DNA of 64,000 bases from Shewanella marisflavi (GCF_023283925.1 NZ_JAKIKX010000002.1:186001-250000); one strand, 5' to 3'; shown: positions 25,497 to 35,318, numbered from the stretch's first letter. Made by a program: numbers and translations. Notes: generated by a model from the sequence alone, not told the origin.

Positions 25497-26185
25497 TTGA
25501 CTTCACCATAACCGGCGCCTTTTTAGTGGGGCTAATGGGGGCTGGCCACTGCATCGGTATGTGTGGTGGTTTAGTGGGCGCCTTCTCTCAACAACTTCCC
25601 AGACGAGCCTCGGATAATATTCTGCTTGGTCAGCTTAAATTTATCCTCAGCTATAACCTTGGCCGCATCATTAGCTACACCTTAGCCGGTGCCTTAGTGG
25701 GTGGCTCAGCAAGTTTACTTTCAACTCTGTTTAGCCTAGACGCCTATTTAGTCAGCATGCGCATATTTGCCGGTGTAATGATGATCATTACCGGACTCTA
25801 TATTGCGCAAATATGGGCTGGCGTGGTGCAGATTGAACGAGTAGGCAAGTGGCTGTGGCGCTTGATAAGCCCGGTTGCGAACAAATTGCTACCTATTACT
25901 GATTTAAGACATGCCTTCGCAGCAGGATTATTGTGGGGATGGCTTCCGTGTGGCCTGGTTTACAGCACGTTAACCTGGGCCGTAGCGGCGAATTCTGCAC
26001 AGCAAGGTGCCCTCATTATGGCCGCATTTGGTCTAGGTACCCTACCCGCCTTGGTCAGTGCAGGGGTCGCGGCGCGCTACTTCGCCCAGTTGGTTCAACA
26101 ACGAAAAGTCCGCATATTTAGTGGGCTTATTCTAGTAAGCTTTGGCATACAAACTTTGTATATTGCATTTGCACAGCTAGGCTAG
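25493..26185 (+). CDS. SafE/UreH-like membrane protein linked to cbb3 copper genes
   Basis: The 230-residue protein has about six membrane helices and the motif MGAGHCIGMCGG near its N-terminus, whose His and Cys could bind a metal. This matches the TauE/SafE- or DsbD-like membrane family (UreH_2) often found after ccoS. The start is TTG at 25493, overlapping the ccoS stop; no better start is visible. By context it probably assists copper or thiol handling during oxidase assembly, but no function is proved for this group. Confidence 0.82.
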   Translation: MIDFTITGAFLVGLMGAGHCIGMCGGLVGAFSQQLPRRASDNILLGQLKFILSYNLGRIISYTLAGALVGGSASLLSTLFSLDAYLVSMRIFAGVMMIITGLYIAQIWAGVVQIERVGKWLWRLISPVANKLLPITDLRHAFAAGLLWGWLPCGLVYSTLTWAVAANSAQQGALIMAAFGLGTLPALVSAGVAARYFAQLVQQRKVRIFSGLILVSFGIQTLYIAFAQLG

Positions 26186-26240
26186 CTGTGACTATTAAAT
26201 TAGTTTAACATAAGCCTAATTGTGAAATTCGAGAGAGATT

Positions 26241-26990
26241 ATGACAGATAATATTAAAAGTCGTCGTTCGGCTAGTCCCGGATGCGCCATTCATTGTCAT
26301 GACTGCAGCATGGGCACTTTATGTATCCCTTTCACGTTGAATAATAACGAGCTAGATCAACTTGATGAGATCATAGAACGTAAGAAGCCAATACAAAAAG
26401 GCGAGCAGATTTTTAAGTCTGGAGACTCACTGAAATCTCTCTATGCGATCCGTTCTGGCACCATAAAAAGTTATACCATCACAGAGCAAGGTGACGAGCA
26501 GATCACGGGCTTCCATCTGGCCGGTGACGTGATAGGTTTTGACGGTATCCATTCACAGACCCACCAAAGTTTTGCCCAGGCATTAGAAACTTCAATGGTA
26601 TGTGAAATTCCTTTCGATACCTTAGATGAGCTCTCAGGTACCATGCCAAAACTCAGACAGCAAATTATGCGTCTGATGAGTAATGAGATCCAAAGCGATC
26701 AAGAGATGATCTTATTACTGAGTAAGAAAAATGCCGAAGAGCGATTAGCCGCTTTCATCAGCAACCTTGCTAATCGTTTTGGTAGCAGGGGCTTCTCTCC
26801 TAAAGAGTTCCGTCTCACCATGACGCGTGGAGACATAGGTAATTACCTTGGTTTAACCGTAGAGACCATCAGCCGCCTATTAGGTCGTTTTCAAAAAGCA
26901 GAATTGATTGAGGTAAAAGGGAAGTACATTACCATAGTCGATTTTGACTCACTCAATAAGTTAGCTGGCAACAATAAGATAGGCCGCTGA
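26241..26990 (+). CDS. etrA: Fnr-family oxygen-sensing regulator EtrA
   Basis: This 249-residue protein aligns with E. coli Fnr across its length. The four cluster ligands are present: C19, C22 and C28 in [14 protein letters not shown] and C121 in SMVCEIPF. A cyclic-nucleotide-like sensor domain (30-150) is followed by a Crp-type HTH with the recognition helix [13 protein letters not shown], whose E, S and R read TTGAT half-sites. It activates or represses anaerobic genes when the [4Fe-4S] cluster is intact. It stands behind the cbb3 assembly genes and before uspE and ttcA, the same order as fnr-uspE-ttcA in enterics. Confidence 0.97.
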   Translation: MTDNIKSRRSASPGCAIHCHDCSMGTLCIPFTLNNNELDQLDEIIERKKPIQKGEQIFKSGDSLKSLYAIRSGTIKSYTITEQGDEQITGFHLAGDVIGFDGIHSQTHQSFAQALETSMVCEIPFDTLDELSGTMPKLRQQIMRLMSNEIQSDQEMILLLSKKNAEERLAAFISNLANRFGSRGFSPKEFRLTMTRGDIGNYLGLTVETISRLLGRFQKAELIEVKGKYITIVDFDSLNKLAGNNKIGR

Positions 26991-27085
26991 TTTAGTCGAT
27001 TTTGAGGGCAAATTTGATCTAAAACAAAGCAATTTGCCCTATATCGACCATTATTTAAGTACCACATCAGATAAAGGAAAAATCT

Positions 27086-28018
27086 ATGAAGGACTATCAT
27101 AAAATCCTTGTTGTAGTGGATCCAACAAGCGAAAAGCAATCTGCCCTCGCCAGAGCTGTCGAACTCGCCTCAAAAAACCAAGCGTCTATTACCGTATTTC
27201 TCTCCATTTTTGATTTTTCCTACGAAATGACTTCGATTCTTTCGGGTCATGAACGTGAAGCGATGCGTCAAGGTGTCATTGCGCAGCGCCGTGCTTGGCT
27301 AGATGATATTCTCGTCAATTACAAAGAAAGCGGTGTGACGATAGACAGCGAAGTGATCTGGCATAACCGCCCCTTTGAAAGCATCATCTTACACGCTATT
27401 GCAGGCGGTTATGACCTCATCGTTAAGGGCACTCATGAACATGATAAACTCAAGTCGGTGATCTTTACGCCAACAGACTGGCATTTAATGCGTAAAGCCC
27501 CTGTCCCAGTCCTCTTGGTAAAAGAACATGACTGGCCAGTCGCGGGTAAAATTTTATGCGCGATCAACGTGGCATCTGAAGATGACGATCACCAAACCCT
27601 AAATGGCAAGATTATCGAACATGCGGTAGATCTGGCGAAGAAGTTTGACGCTCAAGTTCACCTGGTCAACGGTTATCCTGGTACACCTGTAAACCTAGCA
27701 ATTGAACTTCCGGATTTTGACGCCCATACCTATAGCGAAACTATTCGCATGCAGCACGAGCAACGTGTTTGCTATCTCGCCAACAATTACGGTATCTCCA
27801 GCGATTTTTGTCATATCAAAGAGGGCTTGCCTGAAGATGTGATCCCTGAACTTGCCGAGCAACTTGACGCTGAATTGGTCATTTTGGGTACTGTCGGTCG
27901 TACCGGTTTTTCAGCTGCCCTTATCGGCAATACCGCAGAGCATGTGATAGACAGCATCAACTGCGATCTGTTAGCCATCAAACCAGACGGTTATAAGTCG
28001 CCACTCGAAGAGGATTGA
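27086..28018 (+). CDS. uspE: Tandem universal stress protein UspE
   Basis: The 310-residue protein contains two Usp domains (about 4-150 and 155-305). The first starts HKILVVVDPTSEKQSAL; the second ends with VILGTVGRTGFSAALIGNTAEHV, which holds the G-x2-G-x9-G(S/T) nucleotide-loop pattern. UspE proteins help cells survive stress and affect motility and adhesion in E. coli. The gene lies directly after etrA, as in enteric bacteria, which suggests shared low-oxygen expression. Confidence 0.95.
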   Translation: MKDYHKILVVVDPTSEKQSALARAVELASKNQASITVFLSIFDFSYEMTSILSGHEREAMRQGVIAQRRAWLDDILVNYKESGVTIDSEVIWHNRPFESIILHAIAGGYDLIVKGTHEHDKLKSVIFTPTDWHLMRKAPVPVLLVKEHDWPVAGKILCAINVASEDDDHQTLNGKIIEHAVDLAKKFDAQVHLVNGYPGTPVNLAIELPDFDAHTYSETIRMQHEQRVCYLANNYGISSDFCHIKEGLPEDVIPELAEQLDAELVILGTVGRTGFSAALIGNTAEHVIDSINCDLLAIKPDGYKSPLEED

Positions 28019-28102
28019 TCCTCCGGGCTATCTTTCTTTAGCCCTGATGTTTACGCTATACTACGCGCCCAGAATTTTACGATACTAGGCGCGTTTTTTA
28101 TT

Positions 28103-29056
28103 ATGTCTGAAGAAACCCTCTCGAAAAAGCAGTTAACTCGGCTCAACAAACTTCAAAAGCGCTTGCGCCGCGAAGTCGGCAGTGCCATTGCCGATTACAA
28201 CATGATTGAGGAGGGAGATACCGTCATGTGCTGTCTTTCCGGCGGAAAGGACAGCTACGCCATGCTGGATATCTTGATAAATCTTCAGCTTAGAGCGCCA
28301 ATCAAGTTTAATCTCGTGGCAGTCAACCTGGATCAAAAGCAACCCGGCTTTCCCGAAGATATTTTACCGGCCTACCTAGACAGCCTGAAAGTGCCTTATC
28401 ATATTCTGGAAAAGGATACCTATTCTATCGTCAAGGATAAGATCCCAGAGGGTAAGACTACCTGTTCACTATGCAGTCGTTTGCGCCGCGGTACCCTCTA
28501 TGGTTTCGCACAGAAAATAGGCGCCACTAAGATAGCACTTGGTCATCATAGGGACGATATTATTGAAACCATGTTCCTCAACATGTTTTATGCAGGAAAG
28601 CTAAAGGCGATGCCGCCTAAGCTACTGTCAGACGATGGTGCCAATGTGGTGATCCGTCCCCTCGCCTACAGCCGTGAAAAGGATATTGCCGAATATGCCG
28701 AGCTAAAGGCATTTCCTATCATTCCCTGTAACCTGTGCGGTTCGCAGGAAAACCTTAAGCGCGCTGCCGTCAAAGAGATGCTTAAGAGTTGGGACAAACA
28801 GTTCCCCGGCCGTATCGAGACTATCTTTACTGCCATGCAAAACACCAGCCCATCCCAAGGTGTGGATAGAGAGCAGTTCGATTTTGTCTCTCTAAAGCAA
28901 GATCCCAACGCGCCGATGAAAGGTGATGTAGCAGAATCTGATCTCCCAGCGTTTGACTTCCTAGATCTGGCCAACAGCGGTCATATCGATTTGGATGCAG
29001 CAAAACGCAGTAGCGACGCATTAAAAATTGACGTAGTCAGCACCTATGTTCCCTAG
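28103..29056 (+). CDS. ttcA: tRNA 2-thiocytidine(32) synthetase TtcA
   Basis: The 317-residue enzyme adds sulfur to cytidine 32 of some tRNAs. The PP-loop SGGKDSYAM (ATP binding) is near residue 47, and the two CxxC pairs that bind the Fe-S cluster are CSLC (about 122) and CNLC (about 213). It is cytoplasmic. The gene stands after uspE and ends with a strong terminator. The Fe-S cluster and the neighbourhood of etrA are conserved across gamma-proteobacteria. Confidence 0.97.
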   Translation: MSEETLSKKQLTRLNKLQKRLRREVGSAIADYNMIEEGDTVMCCLSGGKDSYAMLDILINLQLRAPIKFNLVAVNLDQKQPGFPEDILPAYLDSLKVPYHILEKDTYSIVKDKIPEGKTTCSLCSRLRRGTLYGFAQKIGATKIALGHHRDDIIETMFLNMFYAGKLKAMPPKLLSDDGANVVIRPLAYSREKDIAEYAELKAFPIIPCNLCGSQENLKRAAVKEMLKSWDKQFPGRIETIFTAMQNTSPSQGVDREQFDFVSLKQDPNAPMKGDVAESDLPAFDFLDLANSGHIDLDAAKRSSDALKIDVVSTYVP

Positions 29057-29070
29057 CAGTTGCTAAATGT

Positions 29071-29097
29071 AAAAAGCCCTCGTTATGAGGGCTTTTT
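29071..29097. terminator. Bidirectional terminator after ttcA
   Basis: AAAAAGCCCTC-GTTAT-GAGGGCTTTTT is a perfect 11-bp stem with A and T tracts on both sides. It serves ttcA and the convergent DUF2987 gene. Confidence 0.95.
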
Positions 29098-29125
29098 ACA
29101 TACACTGACTATTCAAACACAGGGA

Positions 29126-29746
29126 TTACTCAGTGACCCAAGGGCTGATCACCTTAGGCACTTCGCTAAACGAGAGGCTCTCAAGTGAGGCTATTGCATC
29201 GCTGGATAAACGATAATTTCCGTTTACCGTCTCTACCTTATCATCGAGTGTCACCTTGGCTTCGCCAGCAAATTCAATACTTAGCCCTGCAATATCATTG
29301 GCGAAATATTTCATTGGAAATCCCTGCATCTGCTTAAGCAGCTCATTCATCTGGGTAGCCAACTCATTCAACGCGGGTTGTGAATAGTGTTCGCTAGGCG
29401 ATTTAGCCCTTATCTGCATCGCTACGCCACATCGGGTAACGTCATTTTTCATCTGTAGATTGATCAAGGCACGCTCTGACTTTAATGTCTCATCAAAGGG
29501 AATATAGAGGCGTTGATCTGCCGAGATGGTCAAAGGATAATGACGCTTCTCGGTGGTGATCGACCCCTGCTCTATCAAGCAACCGTTCGCTTTAGGCACC
29601 GAAAATGCGATATCAATTAGCGAATAATTCCCCTTATTCATCTGCTTCATTCTTTGATAGAAGCCCTGGTACTCTAACGAAATGGGCGTTGCCTGAACAA
29701 CACTGGTTGCCAATACCAAGCAACTAAACAGCAGGCCTTTCTTCAT
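29126..29746 (-). CDS. DUF2987-like exported protein of unknown function
   Basis: I start this gene at the ATG at 29746, which gives a clean signal peptide MKKGLLFSCLVLATSVVQA and a 206-residue product. A longer frame reaching 29788 would place 14 odd residues before the signal. The mature protein is beta-rich with two cysteines (GCLIE, RCGVAM) that may form a disulfide. It matches my recollection of DUF2987 proteins of Shewanella and relatives; no function is known. It overlaps the end of the bax gene by 23 nt and is probably co-transcribed with it. Confidence 0.8.
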   Translation of the reverse strand: MKKGLLFSCLVLATSVVQATPISLEYQGFYQRMKQMNKGNYSLIDIAFSVPKANGCLIEQGSITTEKRHYPLTISADQRLYIPFDETLKSERALINLQMKNDVTRCGVAMQIRAKSPSEHYSQPALNELATQMNELLKQMQGFPMKYFANDIAGLSIEFAGEAKVTLDDKVETVNGNYRLSSDAIASLESLSFSEVPKVISPWVTE

Positions 29747-30569
29747 GATTTTCCACCAAAAATTGATTATTATGACGTAACATGTCAAGCAGCTCTTCGA
29801 TATAGGCTTCCTGACGCTCAGAATAGTTCATTAACCCATAAACCAACTTCTCTGCGCTAACGGGTTGATTTTGAGCGCGTAGATCGGCTCGAATGGATCT
29901 TAATAACGAATAAGCCGCGTTGGAATTAAGATTACGCATATACGATCCAACAGAATCTTCGACACTCTTAAACACCGCTACTTCATGACGAAGCCCTTCA
30001 CTACGCGATTGTGGCACCAATCCACAGCCCTTCTTAAAGCACCACTGACCGAAAAAGTTCATTCCCTCTCTAGCAAAGCGACTACTCCCCCATCCTGTCT
30101 CGTTAGCCGCCTGGATCAACACCAGATCTTCGGGAAGGGTATCGACACGCTTTAACAGCTCATCCAGGGTGTTGAGAGTGGCGCTGCGCATCGAATATTG
30201 ATACTTACTAGCCAACTGAAGAATACGATAATCTTCCGCCTCAGACAGTGGCTGACTGTTCTGTAGGTGCTGTCTGGATTGCAGTAAAAATTTGCGTTCG
30301 TCACTAATGACCGCATTATGATGACGAATGGCGGGTCGTAGAAAATCGAAAAAGGCCTGTTTTTTTTGCGACACATCGCTGATCGCCTGAAAATCGGGTA
30401 TAGCACTATACTGACTCCGATTCTTCTGTATTGTGCCTGGTTCCTGAGAGTCATCCTGTTTTCCCTCAATCAGAAACAACTTCACAGCCAATACAGCGAG
30501 TGCCACAATACCTAGAGATAATATCAACTTATTGATGTGACCTGTTCTCAAATTCTTCTCTCTCGACAA
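29724..30569 (-). CDS. bax: Bax-like protein with glucosaminidase domain
   Basis: The 281-residue protein has an N-terminal membrane helix (KLILSLGIVALAVLAVKLFLI) and a C-terminal glucosaminidase domain (about 120-270). The catalytic glutamate lies in QAANETGWGSSRFAREGMNFFGQWC, the hallmark of E. coli Bax and FlgJ-type peptidoglycan hydrolases. It should act on cell wall from the outer face of the inner membrane. The gene leads a two-gene unit with the DUF2987 gene and is divergent from the YvcK-like gene. Confidence 0.9.
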   Translation of the reverse strand: MSREKNLRTGHINKLILSLGIVALAVLAVKLFLIEGKQDDSQEPGTIQKNRSQYSAIPDFQAISDVSQKKQAFFDFLRPAIRHHNAVISDERKFLLQSRQHLQNSQPLSEAEDYRILQLASKYQYSMRSATLNTLDELLKRVDTLPEDLVLIQAANETGWGSSRFAREGMNFFGQWCFKKGCGLVPQSRSEGLRHEVAVFKSVEDSVGSYMRNLNSNAAYSLLRSIRADLRAQNQPVSAEKLVYGLMNYSERQEAYIEELLDMLRHNNQFLVENHEERPAV

Positions 30570-30643
30570 ATACTCTTGGTCGGCATTATATGTTATCTAC
30601 GGCATGAACAAAACCGCTATACCCGTGGAGGGATTGGGTTATA

Positions 30644-31597
30644 ATGCTGAGAGATAGAATGGGGATTCAGGAAGGAACAACCCAAATGCGCGATAGTGCT
30701 ATCATCCAATTTCATAATGTAGTCGCCATAGGTGGCGGCCATGGATTGGGCCGAGTTTTATCATCACTCTCTTTTCTTGGCCCTAAACTCACCGGCATAG
30801 TAGCGACTACAGATAATGGTGGTTCAACGGGACGTTTACGTGAACAACAAGAATGTATAGCTTGGGGCGATCTGCGTAATTGCCTGTCACAACTTGCTAG
30901 CCGTCCGTCACTGGGCTCACAACTGTTTGAATACCGCTTTGGTGGCAGTAGTGAACTGGCCAATCATAACTTGGGAAATCTGGTGCTAATGGCACTTGAC
31001 GATCTCTGTGTGCGTCCCTTAGATGCCGTTAATCTTATCCGTGGCCTACTCAATATCGAGACCAAGGTTATTCCAATGTCAGAGCAACCCACACACCTAG
31101 TGGCAATTCAGTCTTCTGGAACACGGATATTCGGTGAAGTTGAAGTCGACCAAAGCGGTGAAGCGCCCATAGCACTTTCACTCGAACCTATGGTAGATGC
31201 GACTCCGGAAGCCTGCGAAGCAGTCAAACAAGCCGATCTGATCATCCTGGGACCAGGCAGTTTTCTCACCAGTATAATGCCACCTCTACTACTTCCTAGA
31301 CTGAGCCGGGCTCTGCATGCCTCAAACGCCAAAGTTATTCTTATCGACAATCTCACCCAAGAACCGTCTGCTGCAGCAAACTTTAGCTTAGAGCAGCGCC
31401 TTACTTGGTTTAAGCAAGTGTTAGGCAATAAATCAGTGAACCATGTGCTTTGTCACGGCGATAAGTACCTCAGCAAGGGCATTACTACCTATTACCCGCT
31501 GCGCAGTCGCCACCATCAGGCACTCCATGACAGGCAGGCTCTGGCTGATGCCCTATCACTGATAGTCGAACCAGAGCGACTCGGCGCACTGGCATAA
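30644..31597 (+). CDS. YvcK/YbhK-family protein (CofD-like fold)
   Basis: The 317-residue cytoplasmic protein has the nucleotide-binding motif VAIGGGHGLGRVLSSL followed by ATTDNGGSTGRLR, and DLIILGPGSFLTSIMPPLL in the second half. This is the 2-phospho-L-lactate transferase fold of the YvcK group, which binds UDP-sugars and is tied to cell shape and gluconeogenic growth in other bacteria. The listed start gives 14 residues before MRDSAII; a start at the second Met (30686) is equally possible. Enzyme activity for this group is not established. Confidence 0.88.
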   Translation: MLRDRMGIQEGTTQMRDSAIIQFHNVVAIGGGHGLGRVLSSLSFLGPKLTGIVATTDNGGSTGRLREQQECIAWGDLRNCLSQLASRPSLGSQLFEYRFGGSSELANHNLGNLVLMALDDLCVRPLDAVNLIRGLLNIETKVIPMSEQPTHLVAIQSSGTRIFGEVEVDQSGEAPIALSLEPMVDATPEACEAVKQADLIILGPGSFLTSIMPPLLLPRLSRALHASNAKVILIDNLTQEPSAAANFSLEQRLTWFKQVLGNKSVNHVLCHGDKYLSKGITTYYPLRSRHHQALHDRQALADALSLIVEPERLGALA

Positions 31598-31644
31598 AAT
31601 ACCGCCCTAAATGCCAAGGTATAGGAATAGCAGTACTTAGGCAT

Positions 31645-31677
31645 AAAAAAAGCCACAATCTTATGTTGTGGCTTTTC
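31645..31677. terminator. Bidirectional terminator between the YvcK-like gene and the aminotransferase
   Basis: AAAAGCCACAA and TTGTGGCTTTT form an 11-bp stem around a short loop with A and T tracts on both sides, between two convergent genes. Confidence 0.9.
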
Positions 31678-31697
31678 TATTAATACAGTTGTTTAAA

Positions 31698-32891
31698 CTA
31701 GAGCACTTTAGCTATCGCACTGCAAATGGTATCCATATTGGTCCTTGTCATACCTGCAACACTTATGCGGCCAGAACCAACGATATAAACACCAAACTCC
31801 TCTTTAAGACGTGCAACCTGATCTTTGTTTAGGCCAGAGAAGCTAAACATGCCGTTTTGCGACGAGATGAAGCTAAAGTCTTGCTGAACACCTTGTTTAG
31901 CCAAGGTTTCAACGAAAAGCACACGCATCTCGGCAATACGTTCGCGCATTTGGGTTAGCTCTTCCTCCCATAACTGGCGTAACTGCGCATCGCCAAGAAT
32001 TGTAGCGACAATCAAGGCACCATGGGCAGGTGGGTTTGAATAGCTACTGCGTATCGTACTCTTAATCTGGCTGAAGGCGCGCTTAGCCATCTCTTCATCT
32101 TGGCCAACCAAGGTTACTGCGCCTATACGCTCGTTATAGAGACCAAAGTTTTTCGAAAATGAGTTAGCAACCAAGAGTTCAGGTACCTTACTGGCGACAA
32201 GTCGCAGGCCCTGAGCGTCCTCTTCCACCCCTGCACCAAATCCTTGATAGGCAAAATCAAATAAAGGCACTAACCCCTTATCAACACATAGCTGGGCGAT
32301 AACTTCCCATTGACTGATATTTAGGTCAATCCCTGTTGGGTTATGACAGCATCCATGCAATAACAGCAAATCACCGCTACTGGCCTGCTCAAGGCTAGTG
32401 AGCATGGCATCAAAATCAATGTCATGACGCTCGGCATCATAGTAGCCATATTGCTTTACCGTGAGCCCTGCAGATTGGAAAATATTGTTGTGGTTTGCCC
32501 AAGTCGGATTACTGACCCAGATGGTACGAGCTGAGGTGTTTCTAACCACAAACTCGGCGGCGACACGCAGCGAACCTGTTCCGCCGGGCGCCTGGGCAGT
32601 AACCGCTCTTTTTTGAAGCAAGACTTGATGATCACTACCAAATAAGAGCCCCTGTACAGCCTGGTTATAGGCGCCAACACCATCGATACCAAGATAACTT
32701 TTACTGGTTTCTGTTTCGAGTAGCTTCTGCTCCGCTAATTTTACGGATTTTAATATCGGGGTTTGGCCTGATTCATCTTTATAAATACCAACACCTAAAT
32801 TAACCTTATCTGCGCGAGGATCGGCCTTAAAAGCATCTGTAAGACCAAGAATGGGATCTGCGGGAGCCAGTACTACCTGGTTAAAAATCAT
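31698..32891 (-). CDS. Aromatic amino acid / aspartate aminotransferase (class I, PLP)
   Basis: The 397-residue enzyme belongs to the AspC/TyrB subgroup. The PLP lysine lies in [15 protein letters not shown]; other landmarks are [27 protein letters not shown] and the C-terminal FSFSGLN with substrate-binding Arg in GSGRISVAG. It moves amino groups between aspartate or aromatic amino acids and 2-oxoglutarate. I chose the ATG at 32891 because AGGA lies 8 nt upstream and [17 protein letters not shown] is the usual N-terminus. TyrB or AspC specificity cannot be settled here. Confidence 0.93.
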   Translation of the reverse strand: MIFNQVVLAPADPILGLTDAFKADPRADKVNLGVGIYKDESGQTPILKSVKLAEQKLLETETSKSYLGIDGVGAYNQAVQGLLFGSDHQVLLQKRAVTAQAPGGTGSLRVAAEFVVRNTSARTIWVSNPTWANHNNIFQSAGLTVKQYGYYDAERHDIDFDAMLTSLEQASSGDLLLLHGCCHNPTGIDLNISQWEVIAQLCVDKGLVPLFDFAYQGFGAGVEEDAQGLRLVASKVPELLVANSFSKNFGLYNERIGAVTLVGQDEEMAKRAFSQIKSTIRSSYSNPPAHGALIVATILGDAQLRQLWEEELTQMRERIAEMRVLFVETLAKQGVQQDFSFISSQNGMFSFSGLNKDQVARLKEEFGVYIVGSGRISVAGMTRTNMDTICSAIAKVL

Positions 32892-33188
32892 GATGGTGTT
32901 CCTAAACGTAATCATATGAAGGGTTCCGGCTAGTTATACCATTGTCTTAAGCCCCTTCATAGCGGATATTTTTCAATATCAACATTTTTCTTAACGCCTA
33001 TGGATTAACATAATATTTATAGCTAAATGTCCTATTAGTTTAGTGAATTATTAGAATATTTACCGATTTACAATACAATCGACAATATGAGATCGGCGTC
33101 ACAGCACAAGGGAAGTTCGCGAATTAATAAGGAGAGATCTATAAGGTGCGGTGAGTGAAACATTAAGAATCGAACATACTTTGGATAC

Positions 33189-33217
33189 AAAAAAGCCCCA
33201 CTAGGTGAGGCTTTTTT
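33189..33217 (-). terminator. Terminator of the tRNA operon
   Basis: AAAAAAGCC and GGCTTTTTT with an inner CAC-TAG-GTG stem form a hairpin just past tRNA-Leu. On the minus strand it ends in a run of T, as expected for the tRNA transcript. Confidence 0.9.
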
Positions 33218-33229
33218 GTCATCAATTGA

Positions 33230-33316
33230 TGGTACCCGAGGCCAGACTTGAACTGGCACGCTGTTACCAGCGAGGGATTTTAAATCCCTTGTGTCTACCG
33301 ATTCCACCACTCGGGC
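33230..33316 (-). tRNA. tRNA-Leu (anticodon UAA)
   Basis: Read on the minus strand, the 87 nt begin GCCCGAGTGGTGGAATCGG and end with an encoded CCA. The anticodon loop reads ATTTAAAAT with TAA in the centre. A long variable arm (CTCGCTGGTAACAGCGTG) identifies a class II tRNA. It is the third gene of a Gly-Cys-Leu operon like glyW-cysT-leuZ of E. coli. Confidence 0.97.
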
Positions 33317-33355
33317 ATAGTTTGTTTTACCGTAAGTTAACGTTAAAACTAAAGG

Positions 33356-33429
33356 TGGAGGCGCGACCCGGAGTCGAACCGAGATCGACGGATTTGCAAT
33401 CCGCAGCATAGCCATTCTGCCATCGCGCC
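33356..33429 (-). tRNA. tRNA-Cys (anticodon GCA)
   Basis: The 74 nt start GGCGCGATGGCAGAATGG and end with CGCGCCTCCA. The anticodon loop GATTGCAAATC gives GCA. It is the middle gene of the tRNA operon. Confidence 0.97.
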
Positions 33430-33463
33430 TTATTTGAAGCGATTTGCGGCAAGTCCGCAAATT

Positions 33464-33539
33464 TGGAGCGACATATCGGGTTCGAACCGATGACCTATAC
33501 CTTGGCAAGGTATCGCTCTACCAACTGAGCTAATGTCGC
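33464..33539 (-). tRNA. tRNA-Gly (anticodon GCC)
   Basis: The 76 nt start GCGACATTAGCTCAGTTGG and end with TGTCGCTCCA. The anticodon loop CCTTGCCAAGG gives GCC. It is the first gene of the tRNA operon, about 60 nt below a strong promoter. Confidence 0.97.
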
Positions 33540-33601
33540 AACTGAAACGCTTTAGGCAATCAAGTGATTACTAGTGTACTTTCCCCTGACTGCGGAAAGG
33601 A

Positions 33602-33629
33602 ATTCTACCGATTTAACAAAAAGAGTCAA
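33602..33629 (-). promoter_or_regulatory. Sigma-70 promoter of the tRNA operon
   Basis: On the minus strand TTGACT (33624-33629) and TAGAAT (33602-33607) are separated by 16 bp, close to the ideal sigma-70 promoter. It points into tRNA-Gly. Confidence 0.8.
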
Positions 33630-33727
33630 CGCAAATTTAAGAGATTAATGGCCTTTGTCGCATCGTTTGCTGCAATAATCACCTGAGTGTTTTTTTGTTA
33701 AGCAGATTCATTATGTTATTGATAAAA

Positions 33728-33754
33728 AAATACCCTGGGCTAAGCCAGGGTATT
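33728..33754. terminator. Terminator after the long GAPDH gene
   Basis: AAATACCCTGG-GCTAA-GCCAGGGTATTT-type inverted repeat, with A and T tracts, lies just past the stop codon of the minus-strand gene. Confidence 0.85.
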
Positions 33755-33771
33755 TCTATAAGCACTTAAAT

Positions 33772-35208
33772 TTAAGCGGCTGGCAGAGACTGATAGTTAA
33801 GTCCTAACATCTTCTGCATTACGCCAACGACCTGGCAGCTATAGCCAAATTCGTTGTCATACCAAACATAAAGAATAGCGCGATTACCATCAGCAATAGT
33901 CGCTTGAGAATCAACGACACCCGCATAACGAGAGCCAACAAGGTCTGAAGAAACAATTTCAGTCGACTCGGTAAAATCAACTTGGTTTTGAAGTTCAGAG
34001 CTTAACGCGACATTGCGTAGGTATTCGTTGATATCGTCTTTGCTGGTTTCGCCATTAAGGTTAAGGCTAATGATCGCCATAGAAACGTTTGGCGTCGGTA
34101 CGCGAATCGCATTACCGGTTAACTTACCCGCCAATACAGGAAGCGCTTTAGCCACAGCTTTAGCGGCACCAGTTTCTGTGATCACCATGTTGAGCGGTGC
34201 GCTACGACCACGACGGTCAGCCTTATGATAGTTATCAATCAGGTTCTGATCGTTGGTGTAAGAGTGGATGGTTTCTACGTGACCATTGACGATTCCGTAT
34301 TTATCGTTAATCGCCTTAAGCACTGGAGTGATCGCGTTAGTCGTGCAGCTTGCGGCCGAAACGATAGTATCTTCATCCAAAATATCGTTTTCGTTAACAC
34401 CGTAAACGATATTCTTAATCGCACCTTTAGCCGGAGCAGTTAGCAGTACCTTAGTCGCACCCTTAGATTTCAGGTGTAAACCTAGGCCATCTTCATCTTT
34501 CCAGATACCAGTGTTATCAACCACCAACGCATCATTAATACCATAACGGGTATAGTCGACTTCATCTGGCGAGTTAGCATAGATGACCTGAATATAGGTG
34601 CCGTTTGCGATGATTGCGTTGTTCTCTTCGTCAACCTCAACTGAACCATTAAATGGACCATGTACTGAATCACGACGCAGCAGGCTGGCACGCTTTTCAA
34701 GATCGCCCTTACGACCACCGCGCAACACGATAGCGCGTAGACGCAGTTTGTTGCTAACACCTGTTCTTTCGATCAGCAGGCGCGCGAGTAGACGGCCGAT
34801 ACGACCAAAACCGTATAGTACGACATCGCGAGCTTCTTGGTTGTCTTCATGGTCAATTGCAGACGCTAGCTCGTGGCTCATGTAAGCTTCGATTTGGCTA
34901 GCATCTTTGTGCTCACGCCAGTAATTAACCGCTAATTTACCGATATCCACTTTACATTGCTTCACCGCAAGCTTGCTAAGCGCTTCAACGAAAGGAAAAC
35001 TTTCACGTAATCTGAGTTTGTCACCCACATGACGACGTACTAAACGGTGTGACTTAATGATCTCGATAGTGGAAGCATTAAGAAGTGGCTTACCGTATAG
35101 AACGACTTCTACACCTTGGTTACGGTATAACTTACCCAGTAGAGGCTGCATTGCCTCAGCCATTTCAAAACGTTCTTGCCAACTTTGTAGGTGTTTATCA
35201 GCGGTCAT
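33772..35208 (-). CDS. Glyceraldehyde-3-phosphate dehydrogenase, long form with N-terminal extension
   Basis: The 478-residue protein has an extension of about 125 residues before the Rossmann domain (VVLYGFGRIGR, 129-139). The catalytic cysteine is C288 in SAASCTTN and the base is H315 in HSYTND. The acidic residue that normally selects NAD after the second strand (NDL in ordinary GAPDH) is replaced by VLRGGRKGD, rich in Arg and Lys, which suggests NADP use; this is inference. It converts glyceraldehyde-3-phosphate to 1,3-bisphosphoglycerate or runs in reverse. It is divergent from a DUF2989 lipoprotein and an ordinary GAPDH gene, and has its own terminator. Confidence 0.92.
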   Translation of the reverse strand: MTADKHLQSWQERFEMAEAMQPLLGKLYRNQGVEVVLYGKPLLNASTIEIIKSHRLVRRHVGDKLRLRESFPFVEALSKLAVKQCKVDIGKLAVNYWREHKDASQIEAYMSHELASAIDHEDNQEARDVVLYGFGRIGRLLARLLIERTGVSNKLRLRAIVLRGGRKGDLEKRASLLRRDSVHGPFNGSVEVDEENNAIIANGTYIQVIYANSPDEVDYTRYGINDALVVDNTGIWKDEDGLGLHLKSKGATKVLLTAPAKGAIKNIVYGVNENDILDEDTIVSAASCTTNAITPVLKAINDKYGIVNGHVETIHSYTNDQNLIDNYHKADRRGRSAPLNMVITETGAAKAVAKALPVLAGKLTGNAIRVPTPNVSMAIISLNLNGETSKDDINEYLRNVALSSELQNQVDFTESTEIVSSDLVGSRYAGVVDSQATIADGNRAILYVWYDNEFGYSCQVVGVMQKMLGLNYQSLPAA

Positions 35209-35228
35209 TTACAGATCCTTTATCTCAC

Positions 35229-35252
35229 TTTCTACTAGATTTATTGTAGAAA
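35229..35252. promoter_or_regulatory. Inverted repeat in the leader of the long GAPDH gene
   Basis: TTTCTAC (35229-35235) and GTAGAAA (35246-35252) are perfect 7-bp inverted repeats spaced by 10 nt, about 20 nt upstream of the start codon. It could be an operator or a leader hairpin. Confidence 0.35.
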
Positions 35253-35274
35253 TGTTTGAGTAACAAAAAGAAAA

Positions 35275-35318
35275 GACCAATACTCTATTATTATCGGGCG
35301 TCAATCCCGTTATTGGTC
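35275..35318. promoter_or_regulatory. Nested inverted repeat between the long GAPDH gene and the DUF2989 gene
   Basis: The outer arms GACCAATA (35275-35282) and TATTGGTC (35311-35318) enclose inner arms CGGG (35295-35298) and CCCG (35306-35309). The arrangement suggests an operator pair or a structured leader of the minus-strand gene. There is no T run. Confidence 0.4.

Noticed and set aside
33068..33508. 146-residue frame on the minus strand
   Set aside because: It runs through the tRNA-Leu and tRNA-Cys genes and their terminator and cannot be a protein gene.
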